Source of the DNA: Thiohalocapsa sp. PB-PSB1 | GTDB taxonomy: Bacteria > Pseudomonadota > Gammaproteobacteria > Chromatiales > Chromatiaceae | NCBI GenBank assembly: GCA_016745215.1 | Contig: CP050890.1 | Location: forward strand, 5,332,001 to 5,396,000 | Length of the DNA stretch: 64,000 nucleotides | Direction: 5' to 3' | In this document: piece by piece, positions 1 to 8,438 of the stretch | Position numbering within the stretch: position 1 is the stretch's first letter | How the letters are laid out: the number at the start of each line of letters is the position of its first letter | Notes under the pieces: model-generated | Database searches by the model: none | The model's input: the letters and a program-made list of their open reading frames with translations, nothing else | What the model was told of the DNA's origin: nothing | Program-made: the position numbers and the translations under genes

Positions 1-1
1 G

Positions 2-499
2 TCGATCCGGAACTTACCAGGTCGCCTGTTGGAGGTTGGGCGCACCTGTATTTCCGCCGAGTGCCGGCATGGCTCAGCCATTGCGGTGCTGTGGTCCGGC
101 ATTGCCAGCTATATCCACTTGCACGGCATCGATTATTTGTTCGGCTGCGCCTCCGTGCCCCTGGGCGATCAAGACCATTTAGCCGCGGCGGTCATGAGCC
201 GCCTGCGACATCAAGCTATGGCAACGCAACATTTGCATGTAACACCACGCTCACCGTTGTTTAATAGTCAGGCTCCGGATAACCTGCTGGATACGCCGAT
301 ACCAGCGTTACTGAAAGCCTATATTCGACTCGGAGCCAAGGCCTGCGGCGAGCCATGCCGCGATCCGGATTTCAACGTCGCAGATGTGCTAATGTTACTC
401 GATGTGGACCAACTCAACCCAACTTACACCAGGCATTTTCTGGACCGTGCCGGCCCAAACTCCATGTATCGAGGTCCGGCTCATTTAAATTCAGCTTAA
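2..499 (+). CDS. olsB: L-ornithine N(alpha)-acyltransferase, 3' part (OlsB)
   Basis: The reading frame is open from the first bases of the window (SIRNLPGRLLEVGRTCIS...), so the gene begins upstream and only about 165 C-terminal residues are present. The segment LEVGRTCI followed by a GxASYIHLHGIDYLFGCAS block is typical of the GNAT-like OlsB/hemolysin-related acyltransferases. These transfer a 3-hydroxyacyl group from acyl-ACP to ornithine, giving lyso-ornithine lipid. The next gene encodes the matching O-acyltransferase, which supports the assignment. The C-terminal region after PIPALLKAYIRLGAKACGEP also fits the family. Location would be cytosolic or at the inner membrane face. Assignment is by motif and context; the missing N-terminus cannot be judged. 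Confidence 0.8.
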   Translation, partial: SIRNLPGRLLEVGRTCISAECRHGSAIAVLWSGIASYIHLHGIDYLFGCASVPLGDQDHLAAAVMSRLRHQAMATQHLHVTPRSPLFNSQAPDNLLDTPIPALLKAYIRLGAKACGEPCRDPDFNVADVLMLLDVDQLNPTYTRHFLDRAGPNSMYRGPAHLNSA

Positions 500-559
500 G
501 CAATCAGATCTTTCCAGGCTCTGCCCATCTGGACATTGTCTGCGTAACCTGAGAAGTAA

Positions 560-1363
560 ATGTCAGCCCTTGTTGTTGTACCACGCGCCCTGCGAGTCTG
601 CGAACATGTGCTCACCGGCAGCCTACTTGCGTCCGTCGCCAGGCTAGCGCGCCTCTTGCATCTCCAGCACCTTTGGGTTCCCGCGGCGACCTGCTGGTGG
701 CACCGGCGTCTGTGCTGGATTTTGCAATTGCAGGTGGAGGTTACCGGTGTGTTCGAACCAGGCGCATTGCTGGTCGCAAATCACGTCTCCTGGCTGGACA
801 TTCCTACTGTAGGTGCGCATGGCACCGTTGCCTTTGTGTCTAAAGAAGAGATACGCCATTGGCCGATCATCGGCGGCCTTGCTCAGGCAGCCGGAACCTT
901 ATTCATCAAGCGCGGCGGCAACCAAGCCGCGGACTTGATCGAGCAGATCGGCAAGCGCATCGACAGCGGCAGCAGTGTGCTGATCTTTCCCGAGGGCACC
1001 ACCGGTGATGGATACGCGCTGCGACGATTCTACCCGCGCCTGTTCGCGGCGGTGCAAGCGAACGCGGGCGCCGTTCAACCGGTGGCGATTCGATACGGCA
1101 GCAACGCCGAGCCGGACCCGGTTGCGCCCTTCATCGACAACGATAGCCTGGCAATCCACCTGCTGCGCGTATTGCGTAACCCTGGCATTCACGTACATAT
1201 CGCTTTCCTGCCGCCAATTGATCCGACGGGCCACGACCGCCGCTCTATGGCCGATGTAACCCGCGCCGCCATCGCCGCACGGCTTGGACTCGGCGAACAA
1301 CCCGCGCAATATGTAAAATTGCCGCGTGTGCAGACCGCAAGCCGCACGTCCGCCTCGCGATGA
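560..1363 (+). CDS. olsA: lyso-ornithine lipid O-acyltransferase (PlsC family, OlsA)
   Basis: A 267-residue PlsC/LPLAT protein. The catalytic NHxxxxD block is visible as NHVSWLD (about residue 73) and the substrate-binding block as FPEGTT (about residue 144), in the normal order. A hydrophobic N-terminal stretch fits membrane association. It would add the second acyl chain to lyso-ornithine lipid, or to lysophosphatidic acid if it were a generic PlsC. Its position 60 bp downstream of olsB favours OlsA. ATG at 560 follows GAGAAGTAA closely. Length is normal for the family. Confidence 0.8.
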   Translation: MSALVVVPRALRVCEHVLTGSLLASVARLARLLHLQHLWVPAATCWWHRRLCWILQLQVEVTGVFEPGALLVANHVSWLDIPTVGAHGTVAFVSKEEIRHWPIIGGLAQAAGTLFIKRGGNQAADLIEQIGKRIDSGSSVLIFPEGTTGDGYALRRFYPRLFAAVQANAGAVQPVAIRYGSNAEPDPVAPFIDNDSLAIHLLRVLRNPGIHVHIAFLPPIDPTGHDRRSMADVTRAAIAARLGLGEQPAQYVKLPRVQTASRTSASR

Positions 1364-1388
1364 GCCCTAATCACCAAGGTGCGACAGC

Positions 1389-2600
1389 ATGCCGGACAAC
1401 CCCACCGAAGCGCTAAGAATCGCCGTTGTCACGGAGACCTATCCTCCAGAAATCAATGGCGTTGCCAATACTATGCGGCAATTGGTCGAAGGACTGAGGC
1501 GCCATGGGCATCAAGTCACATTGGTTCGTCCCCGCCAGCATGGGGATCGGCGCATCGACCGCAAAACCACCGACGAGATGTTGGTGCCGGGACTGCCGAT
1601 TCCTGGCTATCGCGGTCTGCGTTTCGGATTACCCGTTTACTGGCGACTGCTGCATCAGTGGAAACGCAATCTTCCGGATGCCATCTATGTGGCGACTCAG
1701 GGTCCGTTGGGACATGCCGCGCTGAATGCCGCACGCGCTCTCGACGTCGCAACGGTGACCGGCTTTCATACACAATTTGGCCAATACAGTCGGTATTATG
1801 GCCTGAGCCTACTGACTCGGGCAATCGTCAACGGGCTCAGGAATTTTCACAATCGTTCCGACAGCACTCTGGTACCAACTTCCGCTTTGGAACATGAGCT
1901 GGACGAACATGGATTTCATAATGTTCATGTATTCAGTCGCGGGGTCGATACCGACTTGTTTTCTCCGACCAAACGCTGTGCTGATTTACGCCGGTCCTGG
2001 GGCTGCGATGAATCTGCTGACAAACCGTCCATCGTCGCCCTCTATGTTGGGCGGATTGCGGCGGAGAAGAACATTGAATTGGCTTTGGATGCCTTCGAGG
2101 CAATCGCTGCGAAGCACACCTATGCACGTTTCGTGCTAGTCGGCGACGGCCCTGAACTCGCGCGGCTGCGCCTCACCCACCCCGAGTTCGTTTTTACCGG
2201 CGCCAAGATCGGCGAAGAACTCGCGCGACACTATGCATCGGCCGATTGCTTTGTGTTTCCGAGCCTGACGGAAACTTTTGGCAACGTTGTGCCGGAAGCC
2301 ATGGCAAGCGCACTTTGCGTGATCGCCTTCGACTATGCCGCAGCCCATGAGCACATCCAGAGCGGACACAATGGGATTCTTGCTGCGACAGCGGATCGCA
2401 CGACGTTCATTGACGCGGCGGTCGCGGCCGTGTCCGACCCAAATAGACTGCACCAGATGGGTGCGCGCGCACGTACGACGGCCGAATCGCTAAGTTGGGA
2501 TTCTGTTATCGGCAACGTCGAACAATGTCTGCAAGAAGTCATCCGGCAACATGCCGATGCTCGAGACCAACATGAAACCATGGCTGCAACTATTAAATGA
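1389..2600 (+). CDS. GT4-family glycosyltransferase, probable glycolipid synthase
   Basis: A 403-residue GT-B glycosyltransferase. The N-terminus (RIAVVTETYPPEINGVA) is the acceptor-side Rossmann start shared by MgtA/SqdX-like GT4 enzymes. The C-terminal donor domain has VGRIAAEKN, VGDGPE and an EX7E-like block ETFGNVVPEAMAS (about residues 295-307). Related enzymes glycosylate diacylglycerol or mannosylate lipids. The neighbouring PAP2 phosphatase, which can release diacylglycerol, and olsBA suggest a membrane glycolipid role. The sugar donor cannot be read from sequence. The 3' end overlaps the next gene. Confidence 0.75.
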   Translation: MPDNPTEALRIAVVTETYPPEINGVANTMRQLVEGLRRHGHQVTLVRPRQHGDRRIDRKTTDEMLVPGLPIPGYRGLRFGLPVYWRLLHQWKRNLPDAIYVATQGPLGHAALNAARALDVATVTGFHTQFGQYSRYYGLSLLTRAIVNGLRNFHNRSDSTLVPTSALEHELDEHGFHNVHVFSRGVDTDLFSPTKRCADLRRSWGCDESADKPSIVALYVGRIAAEKNIELALDAFEAIAAKHTYARFVLVGDGPELARLRLTHPEFVFTGAKIGEELARHYASADCFVFPSLTETFGNVVPEAMASALCVIAFDYAAAHEHIQSGHNGILAATADRTTFIDAAVAAVSDPNRLHQMGARARTTAESLSWDSVIGNVEQCLQEVIRQHADARDQHETMAATIK

Positions 2601-3099
2601 AATTGAAACACCGGTCTGCCGACGCTGGAGCCAGAACACCCGACAGCGCTGGTTTTTCCGGCCGTTTGCACTGATCAGCCGTCTTGGCAACGGTGTTTTC
2701 TGGTACAGCCTGATGGTTGTTTTGCCACTGGTGGACGGGTTGTATGGGCTGGAAACGGCATTGCACATGTTGCTCACCAGCGGCGTTGCACTGTTGCTTT
2801 ACAGACGCGTCAAGGGTATGACCCAGCGCGTACGCCCCTGCCACTACGATATGGACATCACCGCCGGCACCCCGCCCCTGGACCGCTACAGCTTTCCATC
2901 CGGTCATACACTGCACGCAGTGAGCTTCAGCACCGTAGCCTTGTATTATTATCCCCACCTCGCCTGGCTGCTGGTGCCATTCACGATGTTGGTGGCGATA
3001 TCCCGTGTTGTGCTTGGATTGCATTATCCAAGCGACGTGCTGGTGGCTTGCCTCATCGGTCTCGCACTCGGTTATTCGAGTTTGTTGATTGTGTCATGA
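2572..3099 (+). CDS. PAP2-family membrane phosphatase
   Basis: A phosphatidic-acid-phosphatase-type protein with the three signature blocks in order: KGMTQRVRP (KxxxxxxRP), PSGH, and SRVVLGLHYPSD (SRxxxxxHxxxD). Several hydrophobic helices indicate an inner-membrane enzyme with the active site at the periplasmic face. The ATG at 2572 (MKPWLQLL) is preferred over the one at 2551 because it begins the conserved part. Either way the gene overlaps the 3' end of the glycosyltransferase and is probably translationally coupled to it. Likely substrate is phosphatidic acid or an isoprenyl/lipid pyrophosphate; diacylglycerol supply to the adjacent glycosyltransferase is an inference. Confidence 0.8.
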   Translation: MKPWLQLLNEIETPVCRRWSQNTRQRWFFRPFALISRLGNGVFWYSLMVVLPLVDGLYGLETALHMLLTSGVALLLYRRVKGMTQRVRPCHYDMDITAGTPPLDRYSFPSGHTLHAVSFSTVALYYYPHLAWLLVPFTMLVAISRVVLGLHYPSDVLVACLIGLALGYSSLLIVS

Positions 3100-3301
3100 G
3101 CCAGGTATGCCATACCGAGCAGCAGACATCAGGTTGCGCAAGAGCAGAAGTCAGGCCATGAAATACTGTCCGAAAAGCCGGGCACCGAACGGTGCATGCA
3201 TGGAGGCTTTACGGGAAAAGAACGGCAGCGGCACGATCGGCCGCGGTTCGCACATCCTTGTGATTACGGCTTCCAAGTCATCGACGTGAGGAAACGATGA
3301 C

Positions 3302-3718
3302 TTACTTTGCTTCAGTCTGTGCCGGGGCCTGTGCCGGGGCAGCAGGAGCCATCGGAGCACCATAGGGCATGCCATAGCCGCCGTAAGGAGCGCCATAGGG
3401 AACGCCATAGTAAGGTGCGCCGTAGCCATAACCGCCATAATAGGGATAGCCATAGCCATAGCCGTCGCCATAGCCATAGCCTCGACCGTAACCATAGCCA
3501 CGACCGCGACCGTAACCACGCCCGCCACCGGACATGTTCATGTTGAAGTCGCCGTAGCCGTCGCCGAACATGTCACTGAAAATGTCGCCCAAACCGTCGC
3601 CCCAACCACCGCCGCGGCCGTATCCTGGGCCGCCATAACCAGGACCATACCAAGCACTGGCGGATGCAGACACACCGAGAAGAGCTGCGATGGCAGCAGA
3701 GATAGCAAGCTTTTTCAT
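3302..3718 (-). CDS. sulfur globule protein, Gly/Tyr-rich
   Basis: A 138-residue protein with a clear Sec signal peptide (MKKLAISAAIAALLGVSASASA). The mature part is almost entirely glycine and tyrosine in short repeats (GYGRGRGYGYG, GYGYPYYGG). It ends in a Pro/Ala tail (PAAPAQAPAQ). This composition is that of the envelope proteins of periplasmic sulfur globules in Chromatiaceae (SgpA/B type). The ATG at 3718 is chosen because AGGAG-like GGAGAAA lies just upstream and the signal peptide starts there; a longer frame from 3736 has no site. A sigma70-like promoter is visible upstream. Which Sgp paralogue it is cannot be decided. Confidence 0.8.
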   Translation of the reverse strand: MKKLAISAAIAALLGVSASASAWYGPGYGGPGYGRGGGWGDGLGDIFSDMFGDGYGDFNMNMSGGGRGYGRGRGYGYGRGYGYGDGYGYGYPYYGGYGYGAPYYGVPYGAPYGGYGMPYGAPMAPAAPAQAPAQTEAK

Positions 3719-3811
3719 ATTTTTCTCCAAAATCATTATTTAGACCGCAGGTCAATGCAGCAGCTGCTGGTCCGGCAAGCGTTGGCGCCGAGCAGCGACA
3801 ACGTGGGGACC

Positions 3812-3840
3812 ATAATATTAGAATTTTATTAAATTAACAA
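3812..3840 (-). promoter_or_regulatory. sigma70-type promoter of the sulfur globule protein gene
   Basis: On the reverse strand, TTGTTA (3840-3835) is separated by exactly 17 bp from TATTAT (3817-3812), within a very AT-rich block (3811-3852) that contrasts with the GC-rich surroundings. Transcription would start near 3805, giving a leader of roughly 87 nt before the ATG at 3718. A strong promoter fits an abundant structural protein. Confidence 0.5.
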
Positions 3841-3853
3841 TAACTAATTTCTA

Positions 3854-4735
3854 TCATTCTCCCCGAACCGATAGTCGCATGGACAAATCCACGGCCTCGA
3901 CACCTTTGGTCAGATCGCCGACCGAGATGTCATCAACCCCGGTCGCCGCGATGGTTTGCAGATGCTCGAGCGTAATGCCGCCAGATGCCTCCAGGCGCGT
4001 ACGACCCGCGGCAATTGCAACAGCCTGGCGCAGCAGATCGGGCGTGAAATTATCCAACAGTACACGCTCGGCCCCGGCGGCGACCGCCTGGCGAAGTTCG
4101 TCCAACGATTCGACTTCGATCTCCACCGCCATCCCCACCCTGAGATCGCGCGCGGCCTGGATCGCCGCGGCGATGGAGCCAGCGGCCAGGATATGGTTTT
4201 CTTTAATCAGAATGGCATCGAACAGGCCCATGCGGTGATTATGGCAACCACCGCAAGCGACAGCATATTTCTGCTCGCGCCGCAACCCCGGCAGCGTCTT
4301 TCTGGTATCGAGGATGCGCACCGGCAGACCGCGCACCGCCTCGGCATAACGGTGTGCGCGGGTCGCGGTGCCGGACAAGACCTGTAGATAGTTCAGCGCG
4401 GTACGCTCTGCGGTAAGCAGCGAACGCAGCCGTCCGTGAAGTCGACACAACAATTGCCCCGGCTCGATCTGTTCGCCATCGGCAGCCTGCCATTCGATGG
4501 TCAGCTCGTCGTCGAGTAACCGGAACGCGGCATCGAACCAGGCTCGGCCACTGAGCACCGCCGGTTCGCGGGTAATCACCTCGGCGCGCGCGTACTGGTG
4601 CGCGGGCAACAGCGATGCAGTGACATCGCCACTGCCAATGTCTTCGTTCAAAGCCGCACGCACATGCGCATTAATCAACGCTGCCTCGGGCAGTAATTCG
4701 GCTAGCATGACGGGTTCGGTCAGGGGATGAGACAT
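3854..4735 (-). CDS. nadC: nicotinate-nucleotide diphosphorylase (carboxylating)
   Basis: Quinolinate phosphoribosyltransferase of NAD biosynthesis (quinolinate + PRPP to nicotinate mononucleotide). Hallmarks are EDIGSGDVT near the N-terminus, the DTRKTLPGLR block with GGCHNHRMGL after it, EIEVESLDE, LLDNFTPD, and EASGGI...GVDDISVG at the C-terminus. The start at 4735 (MSHPLTEPVM) gives 293 residues, the usual length. An open extension to 4864 lacks conservation and is ignored. It lies downstream of the DUF1538/P-II operon in the same direction but is separated by about 220 bp. Confidence 0.95.
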   Translation of the reverse strand: MSHPLTEPVMLAELLPEAALINAHVRAALNEDIGSGDVTASLLPAHQYARAEVITREPAVLSGRAWFDAAFRLLDDELTIEWQAADGEQIEPGQLLCRLHGRLRSLLTAERTALNYLQVLSGTATRAHRYAEAVRGLPVRILDTRKTLPGLRREQKYAVACGGCHNHRMGLFDAILIKENHILAAGSIAAAIQAARDLRVGMAVEIEVESLDELRQAVAAGAERVLLDNFTPDLLRQAVAIAAGRTRLEASGGITLEHLQTIAATGVDDISVGDLTKGVEAVDLSMRLSVRGE

Positions 4736-4955
4736 ACAGGTTCGCTCCAGCGCGAGAAGTCTATAAAACCGAGGTTCAGGATTGTTCATCAGTGCAAGAG
4801 GCAGCACGCGGATGCCAGCTTGCAGATACAGTGCAACAGGGCAAACACCGCGGCGCTTTGCCAAAGTCCGCTCATTCCAACTCCAGCCTCATGCTGCCCC
4901 AGGCTTAGATTTGGTGCGATGCTCGCAGCGGCCTCGACACTGCCGCCATGCTGCA

Positions 4956-5300
4956 TCAGCCCTCTTCAGGCAGTTCGGGCAAGGAAAATGCGGTGGCGGC
5001 CATCAGGGCGTGCATGAACATCAACCCGCCGTGTGGCCGGCCGATCTCAGCGACGTTGAAGATGGTCTCGAATAAATCGTCGGCCTCGGCCGCTGGCACG
5101 GCCACGGTCAGGACATCACGCTCGGAGGTCTCACCGATGCCGCGGTGGCGCAGCGGGGTAATACGACCGACCCCGCGGGCATAGTGGACATCGACAGTGG
5201 TAAAACCGTACTCCTTAATCAGGAAGCGGGCCAGGGGCATCGCCTTGCCCTTGGGCAAGATGCAGGTAATGACCTTCTGTGGCTCGGTGGGCTGCATCAT
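4956..5300 (-). CDS. P-II-like regulatory protein (second of pair)
   Basis: A 114-residue protein starting MMQPTEPQKVITCILPKG. The HYARGVGR segment sits where a P-II-fold T-loop/B-loop region would be, and LFETIFNVAEIGRPHGG matches the C-terminal P-II-type helix and C-loop. The canonical uridylylated tyrosine context of GlnB is not visible, so it is a divergent P-II relative and probably not a nitrogen sensor. The ATG at 5298-5300 overlaps the stop of the preceding P-II gene by 4 bp (ATGA), indicating coupled translation. Role inferred: ligand-dependent regulator of the DUF1538 membrane protein. Confidence 0.7.
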   Translation of the reverse strand: MMQPTEPQKVITCILPKGKAMPLARFLIKEYGFTTVDVHYARGVGRITPLRHRGIGETSERDVLTVAVPAAEADDLFETIFNVAEIGRPHGGLMFMHALMAATAFSLPELPEEG

Positions 5301-5689
5301 CGGCTGCCCGAGGCCCTGCCGCCGGCTCGGTGCTCGGCCAGGCGCTCGACGATCTCGTGCGGGACAAAGGTGGCTGCCTTCTCCAGCGGCGTCACCCACA
5401 TGAAGCCCATGCCTGGCGTGTCCATCTTGCCTGCCAAGTACATTTTTTCGAATACCCGGTCCACCTGGTCGGTGGCGACGACGATGTTGATGACCTCCTT
5501 CTCGGCCTCGACCGCCAATCCCCAGACGCCCAGGCGCTCACGCACGCCGCGGCCGTGGGCATAGTGAATGCTGGCGCCCTGGGCGCCAGCCTCCTGGGCG
5601 GCTTTGACAATCTCGTCGGCCATACCGCGCTGGACGCTGGCCGTGATCAAGGCCACGTCGGTCAAGACAACGATCTCTCTGGTGCTCAT
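5297..5689 (-). CDS. P-II-like regulatory protein (first of pair)
   Basis: A 130-residue protein (MSTREIVVLTDVALITASVQ). It has a HYAHGRGVRERLG loop and an INIVVATDQVDRVFEKMYLAGKMDTPGMGFMWV C-terminal half with the P-II-like strand-helix-strand pattern. It is clearly related in layout to the following gene (both have HYAxGxG and a VFEKM/LFETI helix). Its start overlaps the DUF1538 stop by 4 bp (5686-5689). The C-terminal tail is extended and Arg/Ala-rich. Probably a regulatory partner of the upstream membrane protein; the bound ligand is unknown. Confidence 0.7.
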   Translation of the reverse strand: MSTREIVVLTDVALITASVQRGMADEIVKAAQEAGAQGASIHYAHGRGVRERLGVWGLAVEAEKEVINIVVATDQVDRVFEKMYLAGKMDTPGMGFMWVTPLEKAATFVPHEIVERLAEHRAGGRASGSR

Positions 5690-7482
5690 GAGGTCTCCCC
5701 AACGGCTGTTGGTTGCAGTTCCGACTCATCCACATGCATATCCCGGTCATAGCGGTTGCGCTTGCGCTTTACCTTCCACTGGATGTATAGCCCAGTGATG
5801 AGCACGGACAGGATCGGACAGATGGACGCCATCGACAAGATACCGAAGCCTTCGATCGCATCCATGGCGTTGCCGAAGCCCAGCCCCATCGCCAGTACCA
5901 GCGGCACCGTCACCGGCCCCGTGGTTACCCCGGCGCTGTCCCAGGCGATGTTGACGAACTCTTCGGTTGACAGCAAGGTTAACAGCACGGCGAGCAGGTA
6001 GCCCGGGATCAACAGCCAGGCAATGTTAAACGCAAACACGATCTTGGCCACGCCCAGCGCCAGCCCGAAGGCAACACCCAACGAGACGGCATACATCAAT
6101 ACCTGCTTGCGGAATGCACCGTTGGTCAGATTCTCGACTGTCAGCCCCAAGGCGTTCAGGGCCGGCTCCGCCAAGGTCGCGCCGAAGCCAAGCACCCAAG
6201 CAAAGCAAAAGGCGATGGACAGACCAAGTATCGGGCCGTATAGCGGATCATTTTGCACGCCTTGAATGTCGGTAAAAGCTGCCGGCACCAGTGCGCCGGA
6301 CTGCCCACCGAGTTTGGTCAGCCCATAGGTCAGGCCGAGGTTGAAGATGATCATGCCGAGCACCGTTAATGTGATGCCATAGGCAATGTTGCCGGGATTC
6401 AGGATGCGCTCCTGAAGAACAAAGCGCATGACCAGAAACAGAAACAATACCAGCGGCACGATGGCCCGAAGGCCGCCGATGATCTCGACCCAGGGGGTCT
6501 GCGCATACCAGGCCGACACCTCGGCGGTGGCCGCGGTGCTCGCCGCTGCGGCAATGATCTCCGCCGGACTGCTCACCAGCGACAGGTAGATTGCGAGCAC
6601 CTCGACGCTGATGATCGGAAACAGCGAGGCCAGCGTGACAATGCCGAAGCCGGACAGCGACGACTGCTCTTTGCCGGCCGCCCCGGCGATGCCGATCCCG
6701 AGCGACAATACCAACGGCACCGTCACTGGTCCGGTGGTCACCGCGCCGCAGTCCCAAGCGAGGCCGAGCGTCTTCGCAAGCTCAGGATCGGTCAAGATAT
6801 ACAGCATGAGGCCGATGGTCGGGATCAAAGTCAGGTAGATGAAGGGTTTCAGGCTCCAACCCGCCAGAAACCGCAAGGTTCCAAGCACCGCCGCAATGCC
6901 TACACCAATTCCAACACCGAGCACCAGCACCTCCGCCCAATCGTTCAGCAGGGCGTAGAGATAGGGCGCCGACTCCACCCGCACGATTTGCCCGGCGGCC
7001 TTCAGCGCACCGATGGCAGGTTCCGCGAAGGTTACGCCGATGCCGAGCAGCAATGCAATGGTCATCACCAGGCTCAGCGGCGCTTTCGCCGGCAATGTCG
7101 TACCAAGGGCCTCGCCAAAGGGCATCAGCCCCACCTTCAGCCCCTCCATGAAGAACATCAAGCCAATAATGACAGCGAGGAGCCCGCCGGCGATGATCCA
7201 GGCGTCAGCGACCTGCTGCTGCAGGATCAGCAATTGGAACAGCAGCAGATAGACCGCCAGCGGCACCACGGCCCGCACCTGCTCCATCAGCCGGACTTGG
7301 ACATAGGGCTGAGTCAGCCGGTAGGCGTCGATCGGACGCAGCGCGATGCGCGGGGCGCGACAGGGCAGCGGATTGCCATCCCCATCGTACAGAATCTTGG
7401 GCATCAGATTGGTATACGGGATACGGTCCTGGTGGACCGTGATCTCGCGGACAAAGGCCCCAAAACGGATCGTTGTCGACAT
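5686..7482 (-). CDS. DUF1538 polytopic membrane protein with internal duplication
   Basis: A 598-residue membrane protein built as two homologous halves. Each half carries a re-entrant-looking signature: WDCGAVTTGPVTVPLV in the first, WDSAGVTTGPVTVPLV in the second. Each is followed by a GFGIxxxAS-PI-SV segment, and each half also has a GxTFAEPA/GATLAEPA block. This is the DUF1538 architecture, whose function is not established. About a dozen hydrophobic helices are visible, so it sits in the inner membrane. The start at 7482 (MSTTIRFGAF) is preferred to the frame opening at 7599. It heads an operon with two P-II-like genes joined by 4-bp overlaps, so a P-II-gated transporter or channel is the likeliest role. 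Confidence 0.8.
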   Translation of the reverse strand: MSTTIRFGAFVREITVHQDRIPYTNLMPKILYDGDGNPLPCRAPRIALRPIDAYRLTQPYVQVRLMEQVRAVVPLAVYLLLFQLLILQQQVADAWIIAGGLLAVIIGLMFFMEGLKVGLMPFGEALGTTLPAKAPLSLVMTIALLLGIGVTFAEPAIGALKAAGQIVRVESAPYLYALLNDWAEVLVLGVGIGVGIAAVLGTLRFLAGWSLKPFIYLTLIPTIGLMLYILTDPELAKTLGLAWDCGAVTTGPVTVPLVLSLGIGIAGAAGKEQSSLSGFGIVTLASLFPIISVEVLAIYLSLVSSPAEIIAAAASTAATAEVSAWYAQTPWVEIIGGLRAIVPLVLFLFLVMRFVLQERILNPGNIAYGITLTVLGMIIFNLGLTYGLTKLGGQSGALVPAAFTDIQGVQNDPLYGPILGLSIAFCFAWVLGFGATLAEPALNALGLTVENLTNGAFRKQVLMYAVSLGVAFGLALGVAKIVFAFNIAWLLIPGYLLAVLLTLLSTEEFVNIAWDSAGVTTGPVTVPLVLAMGLGFGNAMDAIEGFGILSMASICPILSVLITGLYIQWKVKRKRNRYDRDMHVDESELQPTAVGETS

Positions 7483-7547
7483 TTGCGTCTGCTCTCGATG
7501 ACGTGACGAAGTCGGCGATGGTGGCCGACGATCGTTGCAGGCATGTA

Positions 7548-7706
7548 AGGCGATTTCTATGGAGAAATAGACCGCCTGGCTCGTCTTCTCGTCCGGCATC
7601 GAGGTTGCGGCAACCCACCCATAGAGCGACTATGGGCGGGTTGCCGCTGCGCGCAGGCGAACGAGAATCCGGCGCCAGTTGGTAGGTTTCTCTCCAGCAA
7701 TCGCCT
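7548..7706. repeat. dispersed palindromic repeat, family A, copy 1
   Basis: A 159-bp element bounded by imperfect inverted ends AGGCGATT..CT (left) and AG..AATCGCCT (right). It contains an internal inverted pair around GGTTGCGGCAACC and GGGCGGGTTGCCG. A second copy starts 114 bp further on and a third, inverted and interrupted, lies near 21.9-22.2 kb. Coding capacity is absent, so it is a MITE- or BIME-like non-autonomous element. Confidence 0.65.
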
Positions 7707-7819
7707 GAAAGGCGCGATCGGAACCTGTCCTGTACGGACAAAGGACATGACCAGCCGATCCTGATGCTAAAACGGATCAAGAGCTATTTTAGCATTGCAG
7801 CTGCAGAATTCTTGCCTTT

Positions 7820-7979
7820 AGGCGATTTCTGTCGAGAAACAGACCACCTGGCTTGTCTTCATCGTCCGCCTTCTTGGTCGCGGCAACCTGCCCATAGAGC
7901 GACTCTGGGCGGGTTGCCGCTGCGCGAAGGCGAACGAAAATCCGGCGCCAGTTGGTACGTTGCTCTCCGTCAATCGCCT
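7820..7979. repeat. dispersed palindromic repeat, family A, copy 2
   Basis: A 160-bp copy of the same element in the same orientation, with ends AGGCGATTTCTGTCGAGAAA and CAATCGCCT. It keeps the internal blocks CCCATAGAGCGACT, GGGCGGGTTGCCGCTGCGCG and TCCGGCGCCAGTTGGTA seen in copy 1. Short remnants of the ends also occur near 10.34, 20.02 and 43.35 kb. Confidence 0.65.
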
Positions 7980-8019
7980 TAAAAATCCAAGCCGATCGGC
8001 ATAGGCATGCTATCAGGCC

Positions 8020-8360
8020 AGGGGTGCTGCCTGCGTAGAATGTTCGGCTATTCAACCAAAATGAAGTTTGATTCATATTCGTTGAAGGCAGCGCCCAGTA
8101 AACGTTCGCCCAGTAAACGTCCGCCCAGTCAATATCCTTCCAGTCAATATCCTCCAGTCAATATCCGCCCAATAAACATCAGGTTTCTCACGCCCCGATG
8201 TCATGTCTTTTCGATTTCAATCCCGATCCTGATCAAGTAGTGCTGGGCGGGTTGCACCCTGGTGTCTCTTCAGTGAATTCATCGAGAAGACAGTGGCCTA
8301 CAGCCTTTCTCCCGGGAAAGGTGCGGCGCTCGCGTCCGCTCCGCTGGCATCATTTGCCGG
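8020..8360. repeat. dispersed repeat blocks with a short degenerate tandem array
   Basis: The stretch 8020-8106 (GGTGCTGCCTGCGTAGAAT ... AAGTTTGATTCATATTCGTTGAAGGCAG) recurs with few changes at about 48907-48983. The block 8285-8360 (TTTCTCCCGGGAAAGG ... CATCATTTGCCGG) recurs at 49005-49080, next to an IS5-family fragment. Between them, at about 8095-8180, lies a degenerate tandem array of 10-15-bp units of the type CCAGTAAACGT/CCAGTCAATAT. No gene is evident. Confidence 0.55.
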
Positions 8361-8438
8361 GTCGCCCTAAGCGGGCTCCTACGCCGACTGGCGCCCACGG
8401 CTCGTTAAAATTCCGCTTGCGGGCGAGGCGCCTTGGCC

